From Deltaproteobacteria bacterium (GTDB taxonomy: Bacteria > Desulfobacterota > Syntrophobacteria > B119-G9): DNA of 6,429 nucleotides. The stretch lies in assembly GCA_003646715.1 (NCBI GenBank), contig QMLL01000101.1, forward strand, positions 1 through 6,429, read 5' to 3'. The notes under the pieces were generated by a model. That model was not told where the DNA came from and ran no database searches. It saw only the letters and a list, made by a program, of their open reading frames with translations. Of the stretch, positions 1 to 6,418 are shown in pieces (the first letter of the stretch is position 1; every line of letters starts with the position of its first letter). The position numbers were made by a program, and so were the translations under genes.

Positions 1-1400
1 GTGATAAAAACAGCCCTGTGATCCCTGAATTTAAACAGATCAAAAGGCTTTCCACGATAGTCTTTAAGTCCGCAGGCTATAAAGACCGGATTAAAATGGG
101 TCGCACATTCAAGGATAATCATCTGGGTAGGGGAATTTTTATCGATCTGCGATATTTCAACTATCTGGATGGAAACATTGCCATCATAATCCACCACCCA
201 AAAAGGACCTCCTCCTGCTTCACCCCTATTTTCAACCATCCCACAAACTCTGAGCGGCCTGTTGAGCAACTCGCGAAGAACATCCGCTTTTTCGGCATTT
301 GAAGCGGAGTTTACCTCTTCCACGTCTATGTTTAGCTTTACCTGGCAAAATTCCTTTATTTCTTGTAACTTATCCCCAGGGACCGAATCGTTTTCCAGTA
401 TTTCCAAATACTCAAAAACCTGCTTCTGAAGTTTTAACAGGTACCCGGTAAGAAGTTTCTTATAATGATATGTCGGTGGCTTATTCTTGTCAGGAACCAC
501 ATTATCAACATTTTTCAGAAATATGATATCACCGTTTAGTTCATTTAAGTTTTTGAGAAGCGAACCATGGCCACCGGGCCTGAAAACCAGGGTACCATCG
601 GAATTCCTGAGAGGCTCATTGTTCATATCAACAGCAATGGTATCTGTGGAGGGAGACTGTTCCGAGAGAGTAACATCAAGAACGCCGTTTGCAGAGTCGT
701 AGGTTTTTTTAAAATCCCTGATTGCTTTTTCGAAAATGCTTCTGTGATTGGGAGAAACAGTAAAATGGATAGTACACGATCCGCTCTTATTGCAGCTGTA
801 ATTCAGGGTCTCAACAAGATGTTCTTCAAGAGCCGTTCTTTGATGATCCTTATACCGATGGAATTTTAACAGTGCCTTGGGCAGATTACTATAATTCAGT
901 CCTTTTTCTGTCAAAAGATAGACAAACAGAGTGCGAAAATCGCCACTTCCTAAAGTTTTTTCAATATTGATTCCATCTCTCGCCATCGCTTTTTCCAGGT
1001 CTTCGAAAAAAGCAAAGCGCCTTATGTTCTGGATAACTTCCCATATCGCCTGGATTTTTTCATCTTCGTTCAATCTTTCTTTCAGCGATGGCAAATCCAT
1101 GTTGTGGGCATGATTGCAATACCACGCCAGGTTTTTGAACATCCTGGTGGCAGCTCCCGAAGCCGGAACAAATTTCATCAATCTACCCTGCGCGGCGGCA
1201 TCCTCGCAGAGATCCAAAAGTTCCGCTTCTTCTTCCTTTCCAAGTTGTATAATACCGTCACCGACAGTGCAGGGGCGGAGAAGACGAACGTATGGAGTGC
1301 CTCTGCGAAAAATCTCCAGCTGTTCCAGAAGATCCTTTTCGGTAATTCCTCTCGAAGCTGCGAACTCAATATCTTCTTGAGTAAACGGGGAATTTTCCAT
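1..1400 (-). CDS. DUF4301 family protein, 3' end cut by window edge
   Basis: The frame is open from ATG at 1400 to the left edge, giving 466 visible residues; the family is usually around 500, so only the C-terminus is missing. Recognition rests on family motifs recalled from memory: CTVGDGI (about 44-50), FVPASGAATRMFK (77-89), VFRPGGHGSLLKNLNEL (272-288), DIIFLKNVDNVVPD (291-304), GEAGGGPFWV (393-402) and THFNP (434-438). The family has no established function. The glycine-rich SGAATRM loop, the GGHGSLL motif and the KNVDN motif resemble, in order, the nucleotide-binding loop, the GNGGLY-like motif and the DN motif of UDP-sugar pyrophosphorylases, so a GT-A-type nucleotidyltransferase fold is plausible; that is inference. 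The start has GGAG only 3 bases upstream, which is short, but an in-frame TGA lies seven codons upstream and the next in-frame Met is residue 75. No signal peptide or membrane segment is apparent. It follows the hexose-phosphate mutase gene by 99 bases. Confidence 0.85.
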   Translation of the reverse strand, partial: MENSPFTQEDIEFAASRGITEKDLLEQLEIFRRGTPYVRLLRPCTVGDGIIQLGKEEEAELLDLCEDAAAQGRLMKFVPASGAATRMFKNLAWYCNHAHNMDLPSLKERLNEDEKIQAIWEVIQNIRRFAFFEDLEKAMARDGINIEKTLGSGDFRTLFVYLLTEKGLNYSNLPKALLKFHRYKDHQRTALEEHLVETLNYSCNKSGSCTIHFTVSPNHRSIFEKAIRDFKKTYDSANGVLDVTLSEQSPSTDTIAVDMNNEPLRNSDGTLVFRPGGHGSLLKNLNELNGDIIFLKNVDNVVPDKNKPPTYHYKKLLTGYLLKLQKQVFEYLEILENDSVPGDKLQEIKEFCQVKLNIDVEEVNSASNAEKADVLRELLNRPLRVCGMVENRGEAGGGPFWVVDYDGNVSIQIVEISQIDKNSPTQMIILECATHFNPVFIACGLKDYRGKPFDLFKFRDHRAVFI

Positions 1401-1499
1401 AGTCTCCGCTATTTTTAATCAGCTGTTTTTTTAGAAAACTGCCATTTGATGATGGATATTCATCTTTGTGTCTAAAGAAGCAAACTCCGTACCAAGACT
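1401..1499 (-). other. 99-base gap between mutase and DUF4301 genes
   Basis: This is the widest gap in the gene run. I see no good -35/-10 pair and no hairpin followed by a T run, so neither an internal promoter nor a rho-independent terminator can be supported. It holds an imperfect 14-base palindrome (1451-1464, GATGGATATTCATC) and an A-rich stretch before the DUF4301 start. Read-through from the upstream genes is the simplest reading. Confidence 0.5.
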
Positions 1500-2849
1500 T
1501 TATTTAATTATCTGCTCAAGAGTGCCCTCGATAATTTGCCTTATCTCTTCCAGGCGTTCCGGGGTATCAGCTTCATATCTTAAGACCAGTACCGGCTGAG
1601 TATTTGAAGCTCTAACCAAGCCCCAGCCATCATCAAACACTATCCTGGCACCGTCAACATCAATCACCTTGTAATTCTTTTCCTGGAATATCTTTTTGGC
1701 CTTTTCAACAACTTCAAATTTGATTTCGTCGGGGCAATCGACGCGTATTTCGGGAGTGGAATATGTTTTGGGAACACCCTCCAGGAGTTCCTTGATGGTT
1801 TTGCCGGTGTTCGACAAAATTTCCAGTAATCTGCAGGAAGCATAAATGGCGTCATCATAGCCAAAATAGCGATCTTTGAAAAACATGTGGCCGCTCATCT
1901 CTCCGGCCAGCTCAGCATTGACTTCCTTCATTTTTGCTTTGATCAATGAATGACCCGTTTTCCACATGATGGCCTTGCCACCGTGCTTCTCGATATCTTC
2001 GTAAAGAATCTTGGAACACTTGACTTCCGATATAAAAGTTGCCCCGGGTTTTCTTGAAAGAATCTCCCTCGCAAATATGATCATTAGCTTATCGCCGTAA
2101 ACAACGTCGCCATCGTTATCCACAACACCGATCCTGTCACAGTCCCCATCGTAGGCTATTCCCACGTCCAATTTTTCTTTCTTTACCAGTGCTATTAAAT
2201 CCTCAATGTTTTCCAGAACCGTGGGATCCGGTTCGTGGTTGGGAAAATCACCATCCATGTCGCAGTAAATGTCGTAAACATCACAACCGAGATCTTTCAA
2301 GAGCGGTACCGCCACAGGTCCACCAACAGCATTGCCCGCATCCAGTCCCACTTTAAGCTTTTTGGAAATCTTTATGTTGTTTTTGATAAATTCCATGTAT
2401 GGAGTAATAATATCGTATTCTTCAACTTTTCCTTCACCTCTCACAAAATCGCCCTTTTCCATCAATACTCTTAATCTCTGGATTTCCTGGCCAGAAATGG
2501 TGTCGTAACCGTTACAAATCTTAAAACCGTTATATTCCGGGGGATTATGGCTGGCAGTGATCATCATCCCCCCTTCCCTCTCCAGATGCCTCAACGAAAA
2601 GTAAAACACCGGTGTGGGGCATATTCCCAGGTCCACGATATCGAGACCGGTGGAGAGCATACCTTCCACGAGCTTGTCCCTGAAAGGTTTTGAACTGTGC
2701 CTGCAATCCCTGCCAACAACAACTCTCGTCTTGCCCTGTTGTTTCATATAAGTGCCGAATGTTTGTCCAAGTATTCTTACATCTTCCTCAGTAATCTGTT
2801 CACCAACAACTCCACGTATATCATATTCCCTGAATACTTTAGGATCCAC
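1500..2849 (-). CDS. phosphomannomutase/phosphoglucomutase (AlgC/ManB type)
   Basis: This cytoplasmic enzyme of the alpha-D-phosphohexomutase superfamily interconverts hexose 6-phosphate and 1-phosphate (mannose and/or glucose) through a phosphoserine, supplying precursors for nucleotide sugars. All four active-site elements are present in 449 residues, close to the family's usual 450-465: the phosphoserine loop TASHNP with Ser100, the Mg-binding loop DGDCDR (234-239, Asp234/236/238), the sugar-binding loop GEMSGH (316-321) and the phosphate-binding loop RASNTQP (413-419). The N-terminal FREYDIRG (6-13) is typical. The start codon is GTG, not ATG; AAAGGAG lies 6 bases upstream and Asp2-Pro3 leads directly into the conserved N-terminus. 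The gene starts 22 bases after the stop of the ATPase gene and is probably co-transcribed with it. The GEMSGH loop fits the dual PMM/PGM group, but substrate preference cannot be fixed from sequence alone, so no symbol is given. Confidence 0.95.
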   Translation of the reverse strand: MDPKVFREYDIRGVVGEQITEEDVRILGQTFGTYMKQQGKTRVVVGRDCRHSSKPFRDKLVEGMLSTGLDIVDLGICPTPVFYFSLRHLEREGGMMITASHNPPEYNGFKICNGYDTISGQEIQRLRVLMEKGDFVRGEGKVEEYDIITPYMEFIKNNIKISKKLKVGLDAGNAVGGPVAVPLLKDLGCDVYDIYCDMDGDFPNHEPDPTVLENIEDLIALVKKEKLDVGIAYDGDCDRIGVVDNDGDVVYGDKLMIIFAREILSRKPGATFISEVKCSKILYEDIEKHGGKAIMWKTGHSLIKAKMKEVNAELAGEMSGHMFFKDRYFGYDDAIYASCRLLEILSNTGKTIKELLEGVPKTYSTPEIRVDCPDEIKFEVVEKAKKIFQEKNYKVIDVDGARIVFDDGWGLVRASNTQPVLVLRYEADTPERLEEIRQIIEGTLEQIIK

Positions 2850-2855
2850 GTGAAA

Positions 2856-2862
2856 CTCCTTT
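2856..2862 (-). promoter_or_regulatory. Shine-Dalgarno site fixing the GTG start of the mutase
   Basis: AAAGGAG lies 6 bases before GTG (2849-2847) on the minus strand. This near-ideal site supports the GTG start, and it lies within the 22-base gap after the preceding stop codon, as expected for efficient re-initiation in an operon. Confidence 0.8.
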
Positions 2863-2871
2863 CCGCCTGTC

Positions 2872-3294
2872 TCAGGCTAAGTATTTTACCAGTTTTAATA
2901 TGTTGCGAGTTTTTTCTCTTTTATATTCGATCTTGTCCATCAATTCCTTTATTATGTAAAGACCGTATCCACCTTCCTTGGGCGATGCAAAATCAGGATC
3001 TACCACTTCTCCCCAATCAAAACCCTTTCCCAGGTCAATGATAAGAATTTCCAAACGATCATCCCATAAAGCAAATTCTATCTCCACCGCTTCCAGGCCG
3101 TTATTCCCACAACCATATTTCATGGCATTTGTTACCGCTTCGCTTACCGCCAGTTCCACTGCCCAGAGCACCTTTTCATCCACATCCACGTCTGACAGCA
3201 CAGAGCAAACCTCTCGAGCCACACTTCGCGGAAGTGACAGAAATTTAAACCTACCCGGTATTGTCAGGTTAATCTTTAGCGGAAGTTTTTCCAT
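2872..3294 (-). CDS. RsbW-like GHKL ATPase (anti-sigma factor/serine kinase type)
   Basis: A single-domain, 140-residue HATPase_c_2-type protein. The N-box is ELAVSEAVTNAMKYG (47-61, with Glu52 and Asn56), the G1 box is IDLGKGFD (86-93) and the G2 box is EGGYGLYII (107-115), joined by a short ATP lid. Known relatives (RsbW, SpoIIAB, RsbT and many stand-alone proteins) bind ATP and either sequester a sigma factor, phosphorylate an anti-sigma antagonist, or control a phosphatase partner. There is no sensor, transmembrane or receiver domain, so it is cytosolic and not a conventional histidine kinase. ATG at 3294 is the first possible start, because a TGA codon precedes it in frame. The Shine-Dalgarno match is weak (AGAAG) and the start lies 15 bases after the lon stop, so coupling to lon translation is likely. 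No sigma factor or STAS-domain antagonist is encoded in this window, so its target is unknown. Confidence 0.88.
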   Translation of the reverse strand: MEKLPLKINLTIPGRFKFLSLPRSVAREVCSVLSDVDVDEKVLWAVELAVSEAVTNAMKYGCGNNGLEAVEIEFALWDDRLEILIIDLGKGFDWGEVVDPDFASPKEGGYGLYIIKELMDKIEYKREKTRNILKLVKYLA

Positions 3295-3309
3295 TCATCA
3301 TACTTCTGG

Positions 3310-5688
3310 CTACTGATCTTTTCCGTTTGCAAATACAACCTTCAACGCATCCGGAATCAAGTTAACAAAGTGGAACTTCATTCCTTCTTTAAGAGGTTCA
3401 GACACTTCCACCAGATCTTTTTCGTTGAGGGCGGGCAAAATAACGTTTGTAATTCCCGATCTCTTCGCCGCCAGCACTTTTTCTTTTATTCCGCCCACCG
3501 GCAGGACTTCTCCTCGAAGAGTAATCTCGCCCGTCATGGCAACATCTTTTCTCGTTTCCCTATCCTGAAAAAGAGAAATGAGAGCCATAACCATTGCTAT
3601 TCCTGCAGATGGTCCGTCCTTTGGAATGGCACCCGCCGGGACATGAATATGAACATCGGTTTTACCAAATATTTCATCATCTATACCCAGGGCTTCGGCT
3701 TGAGATCGCACGTACGAAAGAGCAGCTGTGGCGGATTCTTTCATAACATCTCCAAGCTGACCGGTAAGGATCAACTGGCCTTTTCCTTTCATTTTGGTTG
3801 CTTCAATAAAAATGATATCACCGCCAACTGGTGTCCATGCCAAACCAGTGGCTAATCCTGGCCCCCAAACGCGCGCTGCCATCTCGGGAATGTATTTTAT
3901 TGGCCCGAGAATCTTCTCAAGATCTTTCGCGTCTACCACAACCAATCCTTTTTTCCCGCTTACCACGTTCTTCGCCACAGATCTGCATATGGCCGCAATT
4001 TGCCTTTCAAGATTTCTAACCCCGGCTTCCTTGGTGTACAATCTTATTATGTCGCTCACCGCTTCATCAGTTATCTGCAACATTTCAGAGGTAAGTCCGT
4101 GATTTTCCAGCTGCTCCGGTATCAGGTATTTTTTAGCGATTTGCAGTTTTTCCTCGGGAGTGTACCCGGGAAGTTCCAGGACTTCCATCCTGTCCTGCAA
4201 CGCCGGCGGTATGGGTTCCAGCAGGTTGGCGGTGGCAATAAACATGACCCTGGACAGATCAAAAGGCACCTCAATGTAGTGGTCAGAAAAATTATGATTC
4301 TGCTCGGGATCAAGAATCTCAAGGAGCGCAGACGAGGGATCACCTCTAAAATCATATCCCAGCTTGTCGACCTCATCTAGCATAAAAACCGGGTTGTTGG
4401 ACCCTGCACGCCTGAGCCCCTGAATAATTCTTCCAGGCAATGCCCCTACATATGTCCTCCGGTGTCCTCTTAATTCGGCCTCATCACGAACTCCACCAAG
4501 AGAAATCCTTATGAACTTTCTGCCGAGACTCTCCGCAATCGATTGTCCCAGCGATGTTTTACCAACGCCCGGAGGGCCCACAAAACAAAGAATCGGCCCT
4601 TTCATGTCTCTCTTAAGCTTAAGTACCGCAAGATACTCCAGAATTCGCTTTTTTACCTTTTCCAGGTCAAAATGATCTTTATCAAGAATGGCTGCTGCTT
4701 CATCTATATCAAGACGGTCTTCCGTGGATACTTCCCATGGTAGTTCGAGTAACCACTCGAGATACGTGCGCGAAACAGTATATTCTGCTGCACCTGGTGG
4801 CATTTTGGAAAGCCTGTCAAGTTCCCTTTCCGCCGCCTTACGAGCCTCTTCAGGCATTTTCGTTTTTTCAAGCCTTTCTTTAAGTTCCTGTATTTCTACG
4901 CTTCTTTCGTCTTCGATACCCAGCTCTTTTTGTATGGCTTTAAGCTGCTGCCTCAAAAAGAATTCTCGTTGATTCTTGTCCAGGTCTGCTTTTACTTTTT
5001 CCTGGATTTGCTTGCTAAGCTCGAGAGTTTCCAGCTGTTGTGTGAGGTGCCTTGTTATAAGTTCAAGGAGCTTTTTGAAATCATTTTCTTCCAGTATTTC
5101 CTGGCGCTGTTCAATAGTAATATTGAGGTTAGAAGCGATGAGATAGGCAAGTTGAAGAGGGCTCTCGGCATTCAGGGTTAACATTACTACTTCCGGTGGT
5201 ATTCCGGCGAGTTGAGCCATCTTCTCAAATTGCCGCCTGATATTGAGTAGCAGGGCTTCTATTTCTTTATCCGCCTCGTATTTGGACATATCCGGCAAAT
5301 CGATCACTTCTGCCCTGGCAGTCCAGTATCCGTCTTCATCTGCTTTTTCAAAATCAACCAGGCGTATCTTTTTTATGGCACGCACTATAATCTGGTACGC
5401 TCCGTCAGGGAGCTTCATCATTTTTAAGATTTGTGCAGCGGTACCAACGTGGAATATATCATCAGGCCCCGGTTCCTCCCCGTCTTCTTTCTTTTGGGTT
5501 GTTACAGCAATCATCTGATCTCCCAAAAGAGCCTTGTCCACAAGACGCTTACTCGGAACCCTGCCGACCATAATCGGTATGATTAAACCCGGGTACAGTA
5601 CCATCCCGCGAACAACCAGAATCGGAAGACGTTCGGGGATTTTAACCTCTTCCCAGGGTTGTGGATTTTTCTGCTGATCCTCAGACAT
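3310..5688 (-). CDS. lon: ATP-dependent protease Lon (La)
   Basis: Lon is a cytosolic hexameric AAA+ protease that unfolds and degrades misfolded and selected regulatory proteins. The 792 residues match the usual full length (about 780-820). In order they show: an N-terminal LON substrate-recognition domain (about 20-215, beginning LPILVVRGMVLYPG), a charged coiled-coil region (about 216-290), an AAA+ module with Walker A GPPGVGKT (371-378), Walker B VFMLDEVDK (434-442), sensor-1 TAN (486-488), arginine finger in DRME (Arg500) and sensor-2 in GVRNLER (Arg558), then the protease domain with catalytic Ser694 in KDGPSAG and the partner lysine in GGIKEK (Lys737). The spacing of these residues matches E. 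coli Lon with an offset of about 15. The ATG at 5688 has GGAGG 9 bases upstream. The gene starts 15 bases after the hsp20 stop, so the two are in one operon. Every catalytic residue is intact and I see no frameshift. Confidence 0.98.
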   Translation of the reverse strand: MSEDQQKNPQPWEEVKIPERLPILVVRGMVLYPGLIIPIMVGRVPSKRLVDKALLGDQMIAVTTQKKEDGEEPGPDDIFHVGTAAQILKMMKLPDGAYQIIVRAIKKIRLVDFEKADEDGYWTARAEVIDLPDMSKYEADKEIEALLLNIRRQFEKMAQLAGIPPEVVMLTLNAESPLQLAYLIASNLNITIEQRQEILEENDFKKLLELITRHLTQQLETLELSKQIQEKVKADLDKNQREFFLRQQLKAIQKELGIEDERSVEIQELKERLEKTKMPEEARKAAERELDRLSKMPPGAAEYTVSRTYLEWLLELPWEVSTEDRLDIDEAAAILDKDHFDLEKVKKRILEYLAVLKLKRDMKGPILCFVGPPGVGKTSLGQSIAESLGRKFIRISLGGVRDEAELRGHRRTYVGALPGRIIQGLRRAGSNNPVFMLDEVDKLGYDFRGDPSSALLEILDPEQNHNFSDHYIEVPFDLSRVMFIATANLLEPIPPALQDRMEVLELPGYTPEEKLQIAKKYLIPEQLENHGLTSEMLQITDEAVSDIIRLYTKEAGVRNLERQIAAICRSVAKNVVSGKKGLVVVDAKDLEKILGPIKYIPEMAARVWGPGLATGLAWTPVGGDIIFIEATKMKGKGQLILTGQLGDVMKESATAALSYVRSQAEALGIDDEIFGKTDVHIHVPAGAIPKDGPSAGIAMVMALISLFQDRETRKDVAMTGEITLRGEVLPVGGIKEKVLAAKRSGITNVILPALNEKDLVEVSEPLKEGMKFHFVNLIPDALKVVFANGKDQ

Positions 5689-5703
5689 TATCCGACACCT
5701 CCA

Positions 5704-6153
5704 TTATTTCGCAGTAAGAGAAATCGTGACCGTTGCATGTTTTTGCTTTTTCGGTAATACAATTTCCAGCAGACCATTATTGTAACTTGATGTCGCACGG
5801 GCAATATCCAGCGGAGTAGGAAAGCGGTAATATCTTTCAAAATTGCCAAAATCTATTTCCATTTCATGCACCCTGGTTGCACGGGCAATAGACGGACGAT
5901 TCCTCCTACCACGTATCCTCAGAACCTTATCTTCAACCACGATATCAATATCTTTGGGGTCAACACCAGCAAGATCCACGAGTATTATATATTCGTCAGA
6001 TGTTTCATACACATCTATAGGGGGCGTCCATCCCTGCCTGTGGGAATGTAAAGCAGGCATTACCTTGGGCCCAGGAAAATCCTGGAACATTCTCAACATT
6101 TGACGTCTCATCTCCTGGATTTCCTTTTCGATCTTATCTTTCAAGGATTCCAT
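5704..6153 (-). CDS. hsp20: small heat-shock protein, Hsp20/alpha-crystallin family
   Basis: Small heat-shock proteins are ATP-independent holdases that form oligomers and keep unfolding proteins soluble for refolding or degradation. Of 149 residues, the first 40 or so form a charged, Met-rich helical arm (MRRQMLRMF, 15-23). The alpha-crystallin domain follows from WTPPIDVYET (42-51) through LVDLAGV (58-64) and RYYRFPTPLD (107-116, the usual R-x-F-x-L-P-type region) to GLLEIVLPK (127-135, the family's GxL-type motif). A short tail carries VTI (142-144), a candidate I-x-I-type anchor for oligomer assembly. ATG at 6153 has GGGAGG 5 bases upstream. An ATG at 6168 is out of frame and overlaps the leader, so it is not used. 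This is the first gene of the run, directly after a strong promoter and a structured leader, and lon follows after 15 bases. The pairing of holdase and protease makes a stress role likely. Confidence 0.95.
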   Translation of the reverse strand: MESLKDKIEKEIQEMRRQMLRMFQDFPGPKVMPALHSHRQGWTPPIDVYETSDEYIILVDLAGVDPKDIDIVVEDKVLRIRGRRNRPSIARATRVHEMEIDFGNFERYYRFPTPLDIARATSSYNNGLLEIVLPKKQKHATVTISLTAK

Positions 6154-6154
6154 C

Positions 6155-6178
6155 AGTTCCTCCCATTAATAAAAAACC
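6155..6178 (-). promoter_or_regulatory. candidate fourU-type RNA thermometer over the hsp20 ribosome binding site
   Basis: In the minus-strand RNA, GGUUUUUU (6178-6171) can pair with GAGGAACU (6162-6155) around an 8-base loop, AUUAAUGG. The 8 bp are G-U, G-C, U-A, U-A, U-G, U-G, U-A and U-G. The 3' arm contains four of the six Shine-Dalgarno bases (GGGAGG, 6164-6159). A run of U pairing weakly with the Shine-Dalgarno site is the hallmark of fourU thermometers, known upstream of the Salmonella small heat-shock gene agsA. The weak stem should open on warming. The pairing is seen in the sequence; the thermosensor role is inferred. A U-rich stretch before a start could also be chance or a translation enhancer. 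Confidence 0.45.
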
Positions 6179-6194
6179 TAGCCCGACCGACTCT

Positions 6195-6218
6195 CTAAAA
6201 ATATAGTAGTTTTAAGCC
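6195..6218 (-). promoter_or_regulatory. AU-rich hairpin in the hsp20 leader
   Basis: In the minus-strand RNA, CUUAAAA (6216-6210) pairs with UUUUUAG (6201-6195) around an 8-base loop, with one U-U mismatch. It sits 16 bases upstream of the candidate thermometer stem. Two-hairpin leaders with the second stem masking the ribosome site are known for agsA. The stem is weak on its own and may be incidental. Confidence 0.3.
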
Positions 6219-6224
6219 TTTACT

Positions 6225-6234
6225 TTGATATCAA
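6225..6234. promoter_or_regulatory. perfect 10-bp palindrome at the predicted transcription start
   Basis: TTGATATCAA is a perfect palindrome that overlaps the expected +1 of the hsp20 promoter, a position where a repressor would block initiation. It is short and AT-rich, so chance is possible. It does not match the CIRCE half-site of HrcA. Confidence 0.3.
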
Positions 6235-6240
6235 TTAGTA

Positions 6241-6269
6241 ATTCTAGACTAGCAACGTAAATAAGTCAA
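6241..6269 (-). promoter_or_regulatory. sigma70-type promoter of the hsp20-lon operon
   Basis: On the minus strand the -35 box is TTGACT (6269-6264) and the -10 box is TAGAAT (6246-6241), separated by exactly 17 bases. Each box differs from consensus (TTGACA, TATAAT) at one position. The predicted start is near 6234, giving a leader of about 80 bases before the hsp20 ATG. No sigma32-like boxes were seen, so the operon probably has substantial basal transcription. Confidence 0.75.
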
Positions 6270-6378
6270 CGAGAAGAACCCAATACGAATTACCACCCCG
6301 TTAATCGAAACGACAAAAGATGAAAACTCAAGAGGAAGTGACCCCCACAACCAATTATGCTGTGTTTTTGCCCGCACA

Positions 6379-6418
6379 GGAATGATGAATGGGCAATATC
6401 AACGTCATTCCCGCGAAA
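6379..6418. repeat. inverted repeat containing a half copy of a common intergenic repeat
   Basis: GGAATGATG (6379-6387) and CGTCATTCC (6403-6411) form an inverted repeat with one mismatch, which becomes a G-U pair in the plus-strand RNA, around a 15-base loop. The right arm continues as CGTCATTCCCGCGAAAG (6403-6419), matching the left half of the widespread ATTCCCGCGAAAGCGGGAAT-type repeat (dRS3-like in Neisseria and seen in many other bacteria). The expected right half GCGGGAAT is absent; TCATGACC follows instead. It may be a decayed or recombined copy. The window ends here, so the element cannot be bounded. Confidence 0.4.

Noticed and set aside
18..1418. Several plus-strand open frames of 60-104 codons opposite the DUF4301 gene
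   Set aside because: The minus-strand frame is open for 466 codons with family motifs throughout. The plus-strand frames overlap one another and show no domain features.
1451..1464. Imperfect palindrome GATGGATATTCATC as an operator for the DUF4301 gene
   Set aside because: It has a mismatched pair within 14 bases, no recognisable promoter next to it, and is easily explained by chance.
3370..3855. 161-codon open frame on the plus strand, antisense to lon
   Set aside because: It lies wholly within the Lon protease domain, whose minus-strand frame encodes the catalytic Ser-Lys dyad. The plus-strand product has no recognisable motif.
6320..6385. Possible 21-residue plus-strand peptide divergent from hsp20
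   Set aside because: There is no Shine-Dalgarno site before the ATG, no promoter facing right was seen, and the composition is unremarkable.
6368..6396. TTGCCC/GGGCAA hairpin as a rho-independent terminator
   Set aside because: The stem is only 6 bp with a 17-base loop, and neither strand has a T run after it.
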